Positions 36,158 through 44,580 are shown, counted from the first letter of the stretch. The stretch: 64,000 nucleotides of DNA from Clostridiales bacterium (GCA_017962145.1 JAGCVX010000028.1:1-64000), one strand, 5' to 3'. Numbers and translations: made by a program. The notes: generated by a model not told the origin, from the letters alone.

Positions 36158-36799
36158 ATGAAAGAATTAGATCTGAACGGGATAACTTTTATGCGTCCGG
36201 TTCCGGAAGGAACGGATGAGTGGTACTTTGCGCTCGACTATGAGCAGGGCGATCTTTACGAAGCCCAGGAGATCTACGAAGGAACAAAGTCCCTTCGAGG
36301 AAACAACCTGTTCCTGATCCATTATCCGGATGCGGAAGTGATCCGCCCGATCCCGAAGAAGGAAAATGTCGCATATGGAGAGCCGGTCTACTACGACGGA
36401 AAAATCGCATTTGTCGCCGTAGCATTTGAAGAAGAAAAGATACGGATCCACCAGTTCGACTGCCAAAGCAGAGAACTTTCCGTAGTCGATGAGATCGAGC
36501 TTTCTTCTATTCGTGACTGTTTCAATCTGCGTCTTTTCCAGCATCCTCTGACACTGACGCGCCAGGGAAATGACGGTACGCTGGAACTGATCTGGCCGGA
36601 AAAGAAGACTATCTCGATCGGCGAAAAAGAAAGCTTCTTTATGCTTTCGGATAACAAGCTTTATCTGAACCGCTGGTTTGAAGATCCCGACTATCGGGAA
36701 GAGACCGTCGTTCGGGATGCAAAGACGGGTGAGATCCTGCAAGTCCTTCCCGGAGATGTCCGCGTGATGCCCAACGGAGAAATTTGGATTCTGAAGTAA
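36158..36799 (+). CDS. Hypothetical beta-rich protein, third gene of the two-component operon
   Basis: 213 residues, soluble, no signal peptide. Rich in aromatic beta-strand patterns (EWYFALDYEQGDLYEAQEIYEG, NNLFLIHYPDAEVIRPIPK, GKIAFVAVAFEEEKIRIHQF, LYLNRWFEDPDYREETVVRDAKTGEIL) that suggest a small propeller or barrel. No family recognised. TGGAGG precedes ATG 36158, and the gene begins 13 bases after the kinase stop, so it is likely co-expressed with the kinase and regulator. It converges on the AT-rich cassette that ends at 36842. Confidence 0.7.
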   Translation: MKELDLNGITFMRPVPEGTDEWYFALDYEQGDLYEAQEIYEGTKSLRGNNLFLIHYPDAEVIRPIPKKENVAYGEPVYYDGKIAFVAVAFEEEKIRIHQFDCQSRELSVVDEIELSSIRDCFNLRLFQHPLTLTRQGNDGTLELIWPEKKTISIGEKESFFMLSDNKLYLNRWFEDPDYREETVVRDAKTGEILQVLPGDVRVMPNGEIWILK

Positions 36800-36841
36800 G
36801 GAATTCTCCGTCCTCAACAGAATCATCACCCGTTGCAATAA

Positions 36842-37198
36842 CTATTCATTGATAATCGGAGTGCCTTCTTCGAGCCAAGATATCTGTTTCTCAATGGCCC
36901 AAAAAGACTTTCCATCAAAGATTCTGGCTTCAAGAAACTGTTTCTTAATCATGTCGAGGTCGCTGTTTTCAATCTCCAGAATGCGATCGTAATCTGTTAG
37001 TTCGCCATGTTCGTCAATCAGCGAATGATACAGATTATCCTCGCCTTTCTTTGCGCGCCAGCGATCTACAAAGAAATGATTTATTCCTGATTCAAAGTTG
37101 GTAGTGGCTTCGCACCAGTACACATAGCCATCATAATAAATGGTTGCTTCGGAAAACCATCCCGTATCTAAAAACTGATCTAAATTGCCGTTTATCAT
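36842..37198 (-). CDS. Small acidic protein, probable immunity protein of cassette A
   Basis: 118 residues, acidic, rich in aromatics (FSEATIYYDGYVYWCEATTNFE, FFVDRWRAKKGED, SFWAIEKQISWLEEG). I do not recognise the family, but size, acidity and place directly behind a toxin-domain-like gene fit an immunity protein. Its ATG overlaps the TGA of that gene (ATGA) and AAGGAG lies eight bases upstream. It is more AT-rich than the neighbouring two-component genes, as are the next two genes. Function is inferred from context only. Confidence 0.6.
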   Translation of the reverse strand: MINGNLDQFLDTGWFSEATIYYDGYVYWCEATTNFESGINHFFVDRWRAKKGEDNLYHSLIDEHGELTDYDRILEIENSDLDMIKKQFLEARIFDGKSFWAIEKQISWLEEGTPIINE

Positions 37199-37590
37199 AA
37201 GCCATACTCCTTCAGATACACTTTGTATTTCTCATATATTTCCGGTGAGTCATCTTTGGACAATCTGCGAGCTTTCCCTCTGGATAAGTCTGCTCTCAAA
37301 ATGTGGTAATGCAGAATGTATGTATGTCTGTTACCGCCCAAAGATGGTTCTGGATGATATGCTATTTCTAGTAAAGGAGAACCCTCACTATCGTACACAC
37401 GCATTTCGCGAAAAGAACCATCAGGATTCTCTTTGATGTATATTCGATTAGGCGAATGAGAATAGTCTGGTAAACCATGCTGATTGCTGGTTTTACCCAC
37501 GAGTACTTTTGCATCTCCGACCATTCGCTTTGTTTCGTACTCAGTTGTAGTAACATGACCGTTTTTGGCCTTAGCGCCTCTAGACGACAT
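37195..37590 (-). CDS. Toxin-domain-like protein of cassette A
   Basis: 131 residues from ATG 37590 (AAGGAGG nine bases before). It opens with MSSRGAKAKNG, continues with TTTEYETKRMVGDAKVLVGK and ends in NPDGSFREMRVYDSEG, LEIAYHPEP and HTYILHYHILRADLSRGKA, a His-rich pattern. Short proteins of this look resemble the C-terminal effector domains of polymorphic toxins and the phage-linked proteins that start with an RGA motif; this is recalled pattern, not a confirmed family. There is no signal, pre-toxin or secretion domain. The start overlaps the DUF4417 gene by 11 bases and its stop overlaps the next gene, so the three are made together. Confidence 0.6.
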   Translation of the reverse strand: MSSRGAKAKNGHVTTTEYETKRMVGDAKVLVGKTSNQHGLPDYSHSPNRIYIKENPDGSFREMRVYDSEGSPLLEIAYHPEPSLGGNRHTYILHYHILRADLSRGKARRLSKDDSPEIYEKYKVYLKEYGL

Positions 37591-38302
37591 AGTGATCACC
37601 TCCTTCAAAAAGTGACATATCCCAGTTTAGTAATCTGGGTTGCCATGGAACTAACTCGATATTCCAGGAACCAAAGCTATCTTCATATTTGACGAAACAA
37701 ACATCCGAATCCATTCCTGAGACGTAATTGCCGACGCAAATGATTTTGCTGTCTGGAAAGCGTTTTCGCATTTCCAAGTAACCTGATAAGAATAACTGAC
37801 GGCATCCAGGGTTATTGACTCCAAGCGTGGAAATAATGAATACTCCGCCATTTCTTAATCCGGCAAAAGTTATGTCGTAGTATTCGGGACCAACCCATCC
37901 GACAGTAGGAATAACCTTTTTGCCATTTGACTGAAGAAAAGCGCCAGACCATCTGTTGTCATAAGTCGCTTGGAGTACTTCTTTAAACCCCATATCTGGA
38001 TGCATACTGAAATCCAGTGTTGAAGCTGCTTCGTATGGTGCGACCTTCGAGAGAAAACGAAATGGATTCTGATACTCTCGATTAAGTTCCTTATCAAAGC
38101 AAAAACAGTGTACAATTTTGTTTTGGGCATTCTTGTCGCGCGAAGTGCAGTTCTTAAGATTGATGAGCCATTTCCCGTTGTTAAGCGCAGAAATATCAAT
38201 ATCATCCTTTTCGATAAAGGGGATGTTGTAGATGTCCCGTTTTACAAAAGATGGTAGCTGGCGCATAACTCTAATGTATTCTAGATTGTTATAAGTTGGC
38301 AT
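37580..38302 (-). CDS. DUF4417 protein of cassette A
   Basis: 240 residues, soluble. The core STLDFSMHPDM, WSGAFLQSNGKKVIPTVGW, FAGLRNGGVFIISTLGV and PDSKIICVGN fits DUF4417, a family of unknown function found in bacteria and phages. The protein at 51135-51869 has the same core (SPDFSTNADF, YFLQSNGISIIHNVRW, CFDGIP). AGGAGG lies before ATG 38302. It is the first gene of the three-gene cassette A. The fold (alternating strands and helices with conserved W and D) suggests a Rossmann-like or radical-free TIM-like enzyme, but no catalytic motif is known to me. Confidence 0.75.
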   Translation of the reverse strand: MPTYNNLEYIRVMRQLPSFVKRDIYNIPFIEKDDIDISALNNGKWLINLKNCTSRDKNAQNKIVHCFCFDKELNREYQNPFRFLSKVAPYEAASTLDFSMHPDMGFKEVLQATYDNRWSGAFLQSNGKKVIPTVGWVGPEYYDITFAGLRNGGVFIISTLGVNNPGCRQLFLSGYLEMRKRFPDSKIICVGNYVSGMDSDVCFVKYEDSFGSWNIELVPWQPRLLNWDMSLFEGGDHYVV

Positions 38303-38371
38303 ATATATACCTCCTGAAGATAAATTCGCAACTTGTTGTTCTCACAGAAAGAATATGCTAAAATATAACAA

Positions 38372-38400
38372 CCCAATAATATGTTACCAATAGCATATTA
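38372..38400. repeat. Perfect short inverted repeat upstream of cassette A
   Basis: ATAATATG faces CATATTAT around a ten-base loop, between the cassette A start and the end of the PIN-like gene. Possible operator or hairpin; no T run follows on the minus strand. Confidence 0.4.
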
Positions 38401-38438
38401 TGTGAGAAAGCGCACAGATGACTGATGTCGACAGTTAT

Positions 38439-38975
38439 CTATGCGTTTTTCTTTTGCTGCTCACAAGCAATTAAACCACCTCCCTTAGTTCTTGGAGAAT
38501 AAGTGGAATCTAGAGCTTTTATTGAGTCTCTACTAAGAAAAAGCCTCAACTTCGTACAATAATACGCAAGCCTTTTCTTGCTTATCGCCTCTTTGTTATA
38601 CAGATAGTCAAGTAATCCACTCAAATCTACCAGTTGAATTTTCTCTTTCAGAGCTACCTTCTGGAGTTCTGAATCATCGGATAGAATAGGTATATTTCTG
38701 TTTTTTGATATAGCAACGGCAACCATGGCATGTCGGGACAGCTTGGCATATTTTTGTCCCAGTACCTGTGCATCGTAAAACTCTTCAGTGGTCATTTCGA
38801 TACGATGAATTCGTTCCCTCTGAGTTTCTGTTAAAAGGCTAACAGGTGATACAGATTCTTCATCATATGACTCTCGAAAAATCAAATAACTAAAGATATC
38901 CTCTAACAACAAATCTGTCACTGATAGGTTTGTACAGGTTAACCATATGCTTCTGTCACTGATTAAGAATTCCAC
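38439..38975 (-). CDS. PIN-like domain protein, putative toxin
   Basis: 178 residues from GTG 38975 (GGAGG eight bases upstream). LISDRSIW at the N-terminus and MVAVAISKNRNIPILSDDSELQKVALKEKIQLVDL are PIN-nuclease-like. The first acid, Asp7, and the late DD pair are present, but the middle acid usually found at D-A-x-x-A is His here (SRHAMVAVA), so activity is uncertain. It lies three bases behind an HTH-ImmA gene, the arrangement of known Xre-COG2856/PIN-type toxin-antitoxin pairs. AT-rich. Confidence 0.65.
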   Translation of the reverse strand: MEFLISDRSIWLTCTNLSVTDLLLEDIFSYLIFRESYDEESVSPVSLLTETQRERIHRIEMTTEEFYDAQVLGQKYAKLSRHAMVAVAISKNRNIPILSDDSELQKVALKEKIQLVDLSGLLDYLYNKEAISKKRLAYYCTKLRLFLSRDSIKALDSTYSPRTKGGGLIACEQQKKNA

Positions 38976-38978
38976 GGG

Positions 38979-40016
38979 TTATACCTCCAAAGAACCACAG
39001 TATTCTTGTAATTCTGAGCAGGGAACCTTTAAGAGTTCCGAAGCGCGTTCAATACTCAGATCTTCTTCGTTAATTGCTCTTAAGACTAACCTCTTGAACA
39101 TTTCAGATTTCTCGGTTTTTTTAACGCGATTCGGCTCCTTTTGCCTCAAATTAGACCGAGACGCTTTTATATAGAAATCTCTAGCAAGAGAATCATTGAT
39201 TATGCCTGCCTGATTAGCTCTTTTTATAAGCAAGAACATAGAAATGCCATACTCTTGACATATTAACTCCATATCTTTAGTTAAAGATGTTCTTCTGTGA
39301 CCGAGTCTTCTGTAAAGATCCTCGTCAGGGATTAAAAATGCGCCGGCTATACTTGTAGCCATAGATTCAATGTCAGACTCGTTAGATTCAAGCATGAACA
39401 TAAGATGAGCAAGTTCGTGAACTATAGTAGTCCGTTTTCTTTCCTGACGCATGTTGTTATTTACGACAACATAAGGATACTCGTTTACAGCACCGTTCAT
39501 TCCTGAGAAGGAATCATCATCCATGTTCAATTCTAGGAACAGAAAGCCTTGGTTTTCAATAACACTTGTAAGTTCGTCAACAGGGCCACAGTTTTGAAAA
39601 CCCAAGAAATTACGAAGTACGGCTGCACTTTCGTGATAGTCTTCAGACAGTTTAAGTGAATGTGTTGCAGGTGCTTCTGGGAGTGGATTTCCGCCAAGGC
39701 ACTCTACAGCTGCAAAGAAACGTGAGAAATACTCTTCAACAGATTCCTGCACATACTCTTGTTCTCTTTTGCTTAATTTGGAAAGCTTTCGAAATTCCCT
39801 ATGATCAAAAACAAGGTTTTCGTTTCGGTCTGATAGAAAATCAATAACGCGAATCCCAAGAGCAGAAGCGAGTTTTTTTATCGTTTCCATATCAGGATTT
39901 CGCTTTCCACTTTCGTAGTAGGAAATCGACATAGAAGATAATCCACAAGCTTCAGACAATTCTTTCATGCTCATTCTCCTCATTAAACGATAGTGTTTTA
40001 GGTTTTTTCCAAACAC
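38979..40016 (-). CDS. XRE regulator with ImmA/IrrE metallopeptidase domain
   Basis: 345 residues from GTG 40016 (GGAGG seven bases upstream). Residues 1-62 are an XRE helix-turn-helix (MKELSEACGLSSMSISYYESGKRNPDMETIKKLA). About 120-270 are a COG2856 (ImmA/IrrE) domain with zinc motif HELAH (200-204) and Glu217 as likely third ligand. Such fused proteins cleave a partner repressor or antitoxin in response to damage or phage, and often sit with PIN-type or phage genes. Together with the PIN-like gene it forms a two-gene unit. An inverted repeat over its promoter suggests autoregulation. Confidence 0.9.
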   Translation of the reverse strand: MFGKNLKHYRLMRRMSMKELSEACGLSSMSISYYESGKRNPDMETIKKLASALGIRVIDFLSDRNENLVFDHREFRKLSKLSKREQEYVQESVEEYFSRFFAAVECLGGNPLPEAPATHSLKLSEDYHESAAVLRNFLGFQNCGPVDELTSVIENQGFLFLELNMDDDSFSGMNGAVNEYPYVVVNNNMRQERKRTTIVHELAHLMFMLESNESDIESMATSIAGAFLIPDEDLYRRLGHRRTSLTKDMELICQEYGISMFLLIKRANQAGIINDSLARDFYIKASRSNLRQKEPNRVKKTEKSEMFKRLVLRAINEEDLSIERASELLKVPCSELQEYCGSLEV

Positions 40017-40031
40017 ATTATCACCTCCGCT

Positions 40032-40067
40032 GTTTACAAAATAGCACAATTTTGTAGATTTGTAAAC
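40032..40067 (-). promoter_or_regulatory. Inverted-repeat operator over the HTH-ImmA promoter
   Basis: GTTTACAAA (40032-40040) and TTTGTAAAC (40059-40067) form a perfect 9-base inverted repeat 15-50 bases before the GTG start. A minus-strand -35 TTGTTT and -10 TGCTAT (17-base spacer) overlap it. It fits binding by the XRE domain. Confidence 0.6.
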
Positions 40068-40207
40068 AAGAAGTTTTATTGTATTTTCCCTGCTTATGGT
40101 TTGCCAAACGAAAAGAATCTCCACACAAAATCCATATAACTTCCCCAAGTAATCCTTGTTCGGATGGTAGCATCAAGACAAGATCCAAAGAAGGGAAGTA
40201 TAACACC

Positions 40208-41746
40208 ATGAAAAACACAAAAAAGATCATGAGCCTGGCACTGTGTACGATCCTTACGGCACAGTGCTTTTGTGCATGCAGAAAAACGACAGCAGGAAAT
40301 CCCGGATCAAGTGCGGTAGCAGGAGAGAGCATTGCTTCTTCGGATAAGACTCCGATCGTACTTCAAAACCACATGACAGAAAAAGAGCGTTCCGCAGTGA
40401 CAAAAGGACCGCTGACGGTCCTCGACGAACCGTGGGCAAAGCCACAGGCAGAAAAAGAGTATCTGGACGGCGTGTATTTCGAAGTTTGGGAGAAAGAAGA
40501 CGCGATGCGGTATTACGAAGACCACCCGGAATATCTGCAGGGCTGGACAGAGGAAGAAATCGAAGAGTATATGGCAGGGTTTCACCCGTATATCGACGGA
40601 TTTATCGTGGATGGCCGAAGTTATGCCGGCTTTGTCATGCCGGGATTTAAAGATGACGATTGCTTTGGATGGTATTCGGCACTAGAAGGCGACGATCTTA
40701 TCGCTCATGAGATCATGGATATGGAAGATCTCAAGAGCAAGCTTCCGGAGATCTTAAAAGATTACCAGTCCTCGAAATATAAGTATTACTATATCTCCGA
40801 AGAAACAGATGTCGAAGTGATGGAGCAGGATATCCTCCGCGCGTTCGAAGCTATGGAGAGCGGATCGTATAAGATGCTTCCCGTCGGTACGACCAACGAA
40901 CGTGCTGATCGCTATTACAAAAACAAGTTCGAAGGCGGAGAAGACCTCTCCTGGGAACTGGACAAAGACAAGGTCGAAGCGATCAAGGATCAGGTCACGG
41001 AATATACATTCTATGACGAAGAACTGGATCGGAAACTGGTGGTGCATGTAGCATTTCCCAAGGGATATGAGAACACTTCCGAACCCCTTCCGGCACTGGT
41101 TTTGACGGACGCGGTATGGCGCTTTAACGATATCGCCAAGCTCTTAAAAGAGATGGAAGAAGGCCGTGCGCAACCGCAGATCCTGATCTCCATCGGACAG
41201 GACTATGCGATCTGTAACTCAGATAATGTAGAACGCGCGGCTCTCTTTTGCGAAGGCAAGGATAAGTTTCTGGATTTCATCACGGATAATCTTATGCCTT
41301 ACCTTGGTGAAAAGTATGCGATCGATTATGAAAACTCGACCCTTTTCGGTCACTCTCTCGGCGGTGTATTTGCCCACTACGCACTTTGCAACAGCGACCT
41401 TTATGAGAACCAGCCTTTCGGTTGTTATATCATCGGAAGTCCTGCGTTCTGGTCTCCGTATTCCCGTGAGATGAGCGACTACGAGCAGCAGGCGAATGAC
41501 TATGGTTATCTCGATCGAAATGCAACGGTCAACAAGCGTGTCTTGATCACCGCGGGAAGCGAGGAAGACGAGGACTACGAAGAGTGGTTCGAAGACGGTG
41601 ATTCGACAACGGAGAGCGTCGCGCATCTGGCGGAACGAATCAATGCCCACTGTGATCCGAGTGCGCCGATGGCGGTAGCAAAACTCTATAAGAGCCATCA
41701 CTATCAGTACATCCCGGAAATGCTGATCGAGTATGTAGATAAATAG
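40208..41746 (+). CDS. Putative esterase (enterochelin esterase-like) lipoprotein
   Basis: 512 residues from ATG 40208 (AAGGGAAG ten bases before). MKNTKKIMSLALCTILTAQCFCAC is a lipoprotein signal. Residues of about 70-260 are an acidic domain I do not recognise (DAMRYYEDHPEYLQGWTEEEIEEYMAG). About 275-512 are an alpha/beta-hydrolase of the PF00756 esterase type: KLVVHVAFPKGY, nucleophile Ser383 in FGHSLGGVFA, late His in KSHHYQYIPEML. Such esterases remove acyl or feruloyl groups from plant polymers or act on siderophore-like esters; the window's plant-sugar enzymes favour the former. It faces outward, membrane-attached. Confidence 0.85.
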   Translation: MKNTKKIMSLALCTILTAQCFCACRKTTAGNPGSSAVAGESIASSDKTPIVLQNHMTEKERSAVTKGPLTVLDEPWAKPQAEKEYLDGVYFEVWEKEDAMRYYEDHPEYLQGWTEEEIEEYMAGFHPYIDGFIVDGRSYAGFVMPGFKDDDCFGWYSALEGDDLIAHEIMDMEDLKSKLPEILKDYQSSKYKYYYISEETDVEVMEQDILRAFEAMESGSYKMLPVGTTNERADRYYKNKFEGGEDLSWELDKDKVEAIKDQVTEYTFYDEELDRKLVVHVAFPKGYENTSEPLPALVLTDAVWRFNDIAKLLKEMEEGRAQPQILISIGQDYAICNSDNVERAALFCEGKDKFLDFITDNLMPYLGEKYAIDYENSTLFGHSLGGVFAHYALCNSDLYENQPFGCYIIGSPAFWSPYSREMSDYEQQANDYGYLDRNATVNKRVLITAGSEEDEDYEEWFEDGDSTTESVAHLAERINAHCDPSAPMAVAKLYKSHHYQYIPEMLIEYVDK

Positions 41747-41758
41747 GAGGGAAAACTT

Positions 41759-41905
41759 ATGAAAAAGATGATCGCGTCGATTTTGATCTCGGGTATATCG
41801 TACTTCTACTATGTGCGCAAACTCGATGACGATCTGATGGTGATCATCGACGTTGTGGACTACGAAAAACGGTCCTCCGATTTTTACGAAGGACTGTTTG
41901 AATAA
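41759..41905 (+). CDS. 48-residue small protein
   Basis: ATG 41759 follows AGGAGGG by seven bases; the frame ends at TAA 41903-41905. MKKMIASILISGISYFYYVRKL is a short hydrophobic segment, then an acidic tail (DDDLMVIIDVVDYEKRSSDFYEGLFE). It begins 12 bases after the esterase stop and is probably co-translated. It could be a membrane-associated partner or a remnant; no family recognised. Confidence 0.5.
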   Translation: MKKMIASILISGISYFYYVRKLDDDLMVIIDVVDYEKRSSDFYEGLFE

Positions 41906-41925
41906 GCGTTTTGAAATGCACTGTC

Positions 41926-42981
41926 TCAGTGCAGGATCGCTGTGAGTTTCGGATCCTCGGCGATGAGTTTTTTGGCCAGATCCCTGTACTTTTCTTCGTG
42001 CAGGTAAGTGTGGCGGTGAGGCTTGATCTGCGGAGCCATATCGATGGCATCGCAATAGTCGGAAGCCTTCAGATCCAGCGTTGCGCAGAAGTCCCAGAAG
42101 CCGGTCTTGGTAAATACCGTATCGATCCTCTGGTAACGGTGGTCGCAGATCTTGCACATGATGTAGGTGGCGATGCCTACCTGCACACCGTGCAGCTGCG
42201 GCTTTTCCAGAAGCTGGTCGAGTGCGTGGGAGATCAGGTGCTCACTTCCCGATGTCGGGGCAGAGGAACCTGCGATCTCATTGGCGATGCCGCTCATGGC
42301 CAGAGAATCCAGAAGTTCTTTTAAGAAAAGATCTTCGTTGATGGATTCAAATGGTGTTCTTACAAAAGAATTTACGGCTTTCTTTGCGATCATGAAAGCG
42401 AAGTCATTGACCTCGGTATATCCGAGGTCTTCTTCGTGCTGCCAGTCATAGGTCGAAGAGATCTTGGCGACCATATCACCGATGCCGGAATAAAGGAAGC
42501 GTACAGGTGCACTCTTGATGACTTCCGTATCCACGAGAATACCAAAAGCCAGTTTGGCCGGGACGGACTTTCTGTGACCGCCGACAGTAAGCGATGCGCT
42601 CGAACTGGAAAAACCGTCGGACGAAGAACTTGTCGGGACGCTGATGAACGGGATATGCAGGATGTAGCCGATATATTTCGCCGCGTCGATGACCTTGCCG
42701 CCGCCCATGCCGATGATCGCCTGGGTCTTGTTCGGAAGCTGGAAAGCCAGATCCGTGATATCGTTAAAATCTACTGTATCCATCTCCTGGTGGTGCAGGA
42801 TCGAAACGCCTGCTTCTTCGCAGGATTTAAACACCTTTTCACCAAACATGGAGATCAGGCCGTTACCGAAAAGGATGGTGACGGAAGTCAGTCCCGCATC
42901 CTTTAAGTATGTGCCGATCTTTCCGGTCACGCCGCTTTCGATCTTCAGGATAGAAGGGATATTGATGTGATTCTTATTCAT
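41926..42981 (-). CDS. egsA: sn-Glycerol-1-phosphate dehydrogenase
   Basis: 351 residues, iron/zinc-alcohol dehydrogenase-like fold of the EgsA/AraM branch: it reduces dihydroxyacetone phosphate to sn-glycerol-1-phosphate. Seen are the nucleotide loop IIGMGGGKVIDAAKY, VPTSSSSDGFSSSSASL, LYSGIGDMVAKISS, and metal-site histidines in SHALDQLL and LHGVQVGIA. G1P is the archaeal lipid backbone. In Firmicutes it serves minor ether lipids through PcrB-type enzymes or sits with arabinose genes (araM). No PcrB gene is in the window. ATGA overlap with the preceding HAD phosphatase gene couples the two. Confidence 0.92.
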   Translation of the reverse strand: MNKNHINIPSILKIESGVTGKIGTYLKDAGLTSVTILFGNGLISMFGEKVFKSCEEAGVSILHHQEMDTVDFNDITDLAFQLPNKTQAIIGMGGGKVIDAAKYIGYILHIPFISVPTSSSSDGFSSSSASLTVGGHRKSVPAKLAFGILVDTEVIKSAPVRFLYSGIGDMVAKISSTYDWQHEEDLGYTEVNDFAFMIAKKAVNSFVRTPFESINEDLFLKELLDSLAMSGIANEIAGSSAPTSGSEHLISHALDQLLEKPQLHGVQVGIATYIMCKICDHRYQRIDTVFTKTGFWDFCATLDLKASDYCDAIDMAPQIKPHRHTYLHEEKYRDLAKKLIAEDPKLTAILH

Positions 42982-43640
42982 GCCAGAACCTCCTTGACGA
43001 CATCCGGAAGATCGCTGAACTTCTTGATCTCCGGAACAGGTACATTGATTTTTCCAAAGCCGTAAGACGCGTGGATAAAGGGGAATCCCGCCTTGGCGGT
43101 TGCGTCATAGTCGCTCTGGATATCTCCGACATAGCAGGCTTTCGTCAGCTTGTTGCGCTCGGCAAGAAGCTTGATGTTTTCATCCTTCTGCAGGAAGTTA
43201 TTGCCGTAGCACTCGATATCTTCGATGAGGCAGGAAGGCTTTCCCCACGGGATCTTATAGTATTCGAGAAATGCCTCGACGTAGCCGGCCTGGCAGTTGC
43301 TGACGATGTAGAGGTGGTATCCTTCTGCCTTCAGCTTTTCCCATGTCTCGATGACATCCGGATACAGGATGCCGCCGTGCTCTCGAAGGTAATCGTTTTC
43401 GAAATTCTCGCAGGCCTTGCGAAGATCGTTTCTCTGCTTTCCCTTTTTCGTATAGGTAAAGAGTGTGTCAGCGATGACGTCCATGGGCTTCCCCATAACA
43501 CTCTGGATATCTTTCTGGGTGATGACTTTGTCTTCAAAACCGGCTTCTTTGACCTTGACTGTCCAGGAACGGGCCACGTTCTCCGAGCTGTCCCAGACTG
43601 TACCGTCCATATCAAAGATGATTCCTTTTTTCTCTTTCAT
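42978..43640 (-). CDS. HAD-superfamily phosphatase (phosphoglycolate phosphatase-like)
   Basis: 220 residues from ATG 43640 (GGAGA seven bases before). Motif I FDMDGTVWD, motif II YIVSNCQAG, motif III Lys near DENIKLL, and motif IV GDIQSDYDAT define a HAD Cap-type phosphatase. Placed directly before, and overlapping, the G1P dehydrogenase gene, it may dephosphorylate glycerol-1-phosphate or a related metabolite, much as AraL (HAD) sits with AraM in Bacillus. That link is inferred from order only. Confidence 0.88.
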   Translation of the reverse strand: MKEKKGIIFDMDGTVWDSSENVARSWTVKVKEAGFEDKVITQKDIQSVMGKPMDVIADTLFTYTKKGKQRNDLRKACENFENDYLREHGGILYPDVIETWEKLKAEGYHLYIVSNCQAGYVEAFLEYYKIPWGKPSCLIEDIECYGNNFLQKDENIKLLAERNKLTKACYVGDIQSDYDATAKAGFPFIHASYGFGKINVPVPEIKKFSDLPDVVKEVLA

Positions 43641-43812
43641 TGTCGTCTCCTTTATATATGTCCCTATTTTCACTATTGTGCATCACGGCAGTGCATTTGG
43701 CAAATCGGGAAAAAGACTTAATGATTTCTTTACTCTTTATCTTTTCGGATTAGCGATTGCTTAAAACTTGTTGGTTATTCTACAGGAGACATCAAACGTG
43801 GAGGGTAACACA

Positions 43813-44580
43813 ATGCATACTTTAGAAGCAAAAAATCTGTGCAAAGCATTTACACTGAGTGAAAGACAAAGACGTACTCAGGATGTGCAGAGCAAAAAGA
43901 AGATCGCGGTAGACGACATCAGCTTTACCGCACATTCCGGAGAAGTATTCGGACTTCTCGGTCCGAACGGCGCCGGAAAGACAACGACCATGAGAATGCT
44001 GGCGACATTGATCTCGCCGGATAACGGTGACGTCCTTTACGACGGACAGAGCATCAAGTCCGATCCGATCGCCATCAAGAACCGATTCGCATTTTTAACG
44101 ACCGACCTGCAGCTGGATAAGAAAGCCACACCAAACGATATGTTCGATTACTTCGCGGGTCTTTACCATGTACCTTCGGACAAAGCCGCGCAGAGAAAGA
44201 AGGAACTGTTCGGAAAGTTCGGCATCGATTCTTTCGCCGACAACAAGATCAGCAAGCTTTCCCAGGGCATGCGCCAGAAAGTTTCACTGGTCATCTCCGT
44301 TATCCATGATCCGGATTTCATCATCTTTGACGAACCGACAAACGGCCTCGACATCATCGCTTCCCGCGACGTAAGAGATTTCATCTTAGACATGAAAGCA
44401 CAGGGAAAGTGCATGATCATCTCGACACACCTTTTCGATCTGGTCGAGAAGATCTGTGACCGTGCCGCCATGATCGTCGATGGTAAGATCGTCGTCAACG
44501 ACACCCTGGAAAACCTGATGCAGGGCCAGTCGCTGGAAGATTCTTTCTATGACATCTATACGAAGTACAAGAATAAATAA
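43813..44580 (+). CDS. ABC transporter ATPase (NatA-like)
   Basis: 255 residues from ATG 43813 (GGAGGG seven bases before). Walker A GPNGAGKTTT, Q-loop region TTDLQLDKKATPNDM, signature LSQGMRQK, Walker B FIIFDEPTNGLD and the H-loop STHLF are all intact. The signature LSQGM is the NatA/ABC-2 exporter type. It pairs with the permease 45 bases downstream. NatAB-type systems export Na+; other ABC-2 exporters move lipids or peptides, so the substrate is open. Confidence 0.94.
   Translation: MHTLEAKNLCKAFTLSERQRRTQDVQSKKKIAVDDISFTAHSGEVFGLLGPNGAGKTTTMRMLATLISPDNGDVLYDGQSIKSDPIAIKNRFAFLTTDLQLDKKATPNDMFDYFAGLYHVPSDKAAQRKKELFGKFGIDSFADNKISKLSQGMRQKVSLVISVIHDPDFIIFDEPTNGLDIIASRDVRDFILDMKAQGKCMIISTHLFDLVEKICDRAAMIVDGKIVVNDTLENLMQGQSLEDSFYDIYTKYKNK

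Noticed and set aside
38410..38442. Hairpin overlapping the stop of the PIN-like gene, with T run on the plus strand
   Set aside because: It would terminate plus-strand transcription, where no gene precedes it; the minus-strand side has a weak T run, so it is not called as a terminator.
36842..40067. Prophage remnant
   Set aside because: No integrase, terminase, capsid, tail or lysis gene and no attachment-site repeat was seen; only the low GC and conflict-type genes would fit, so it is described as an acquired cassette.
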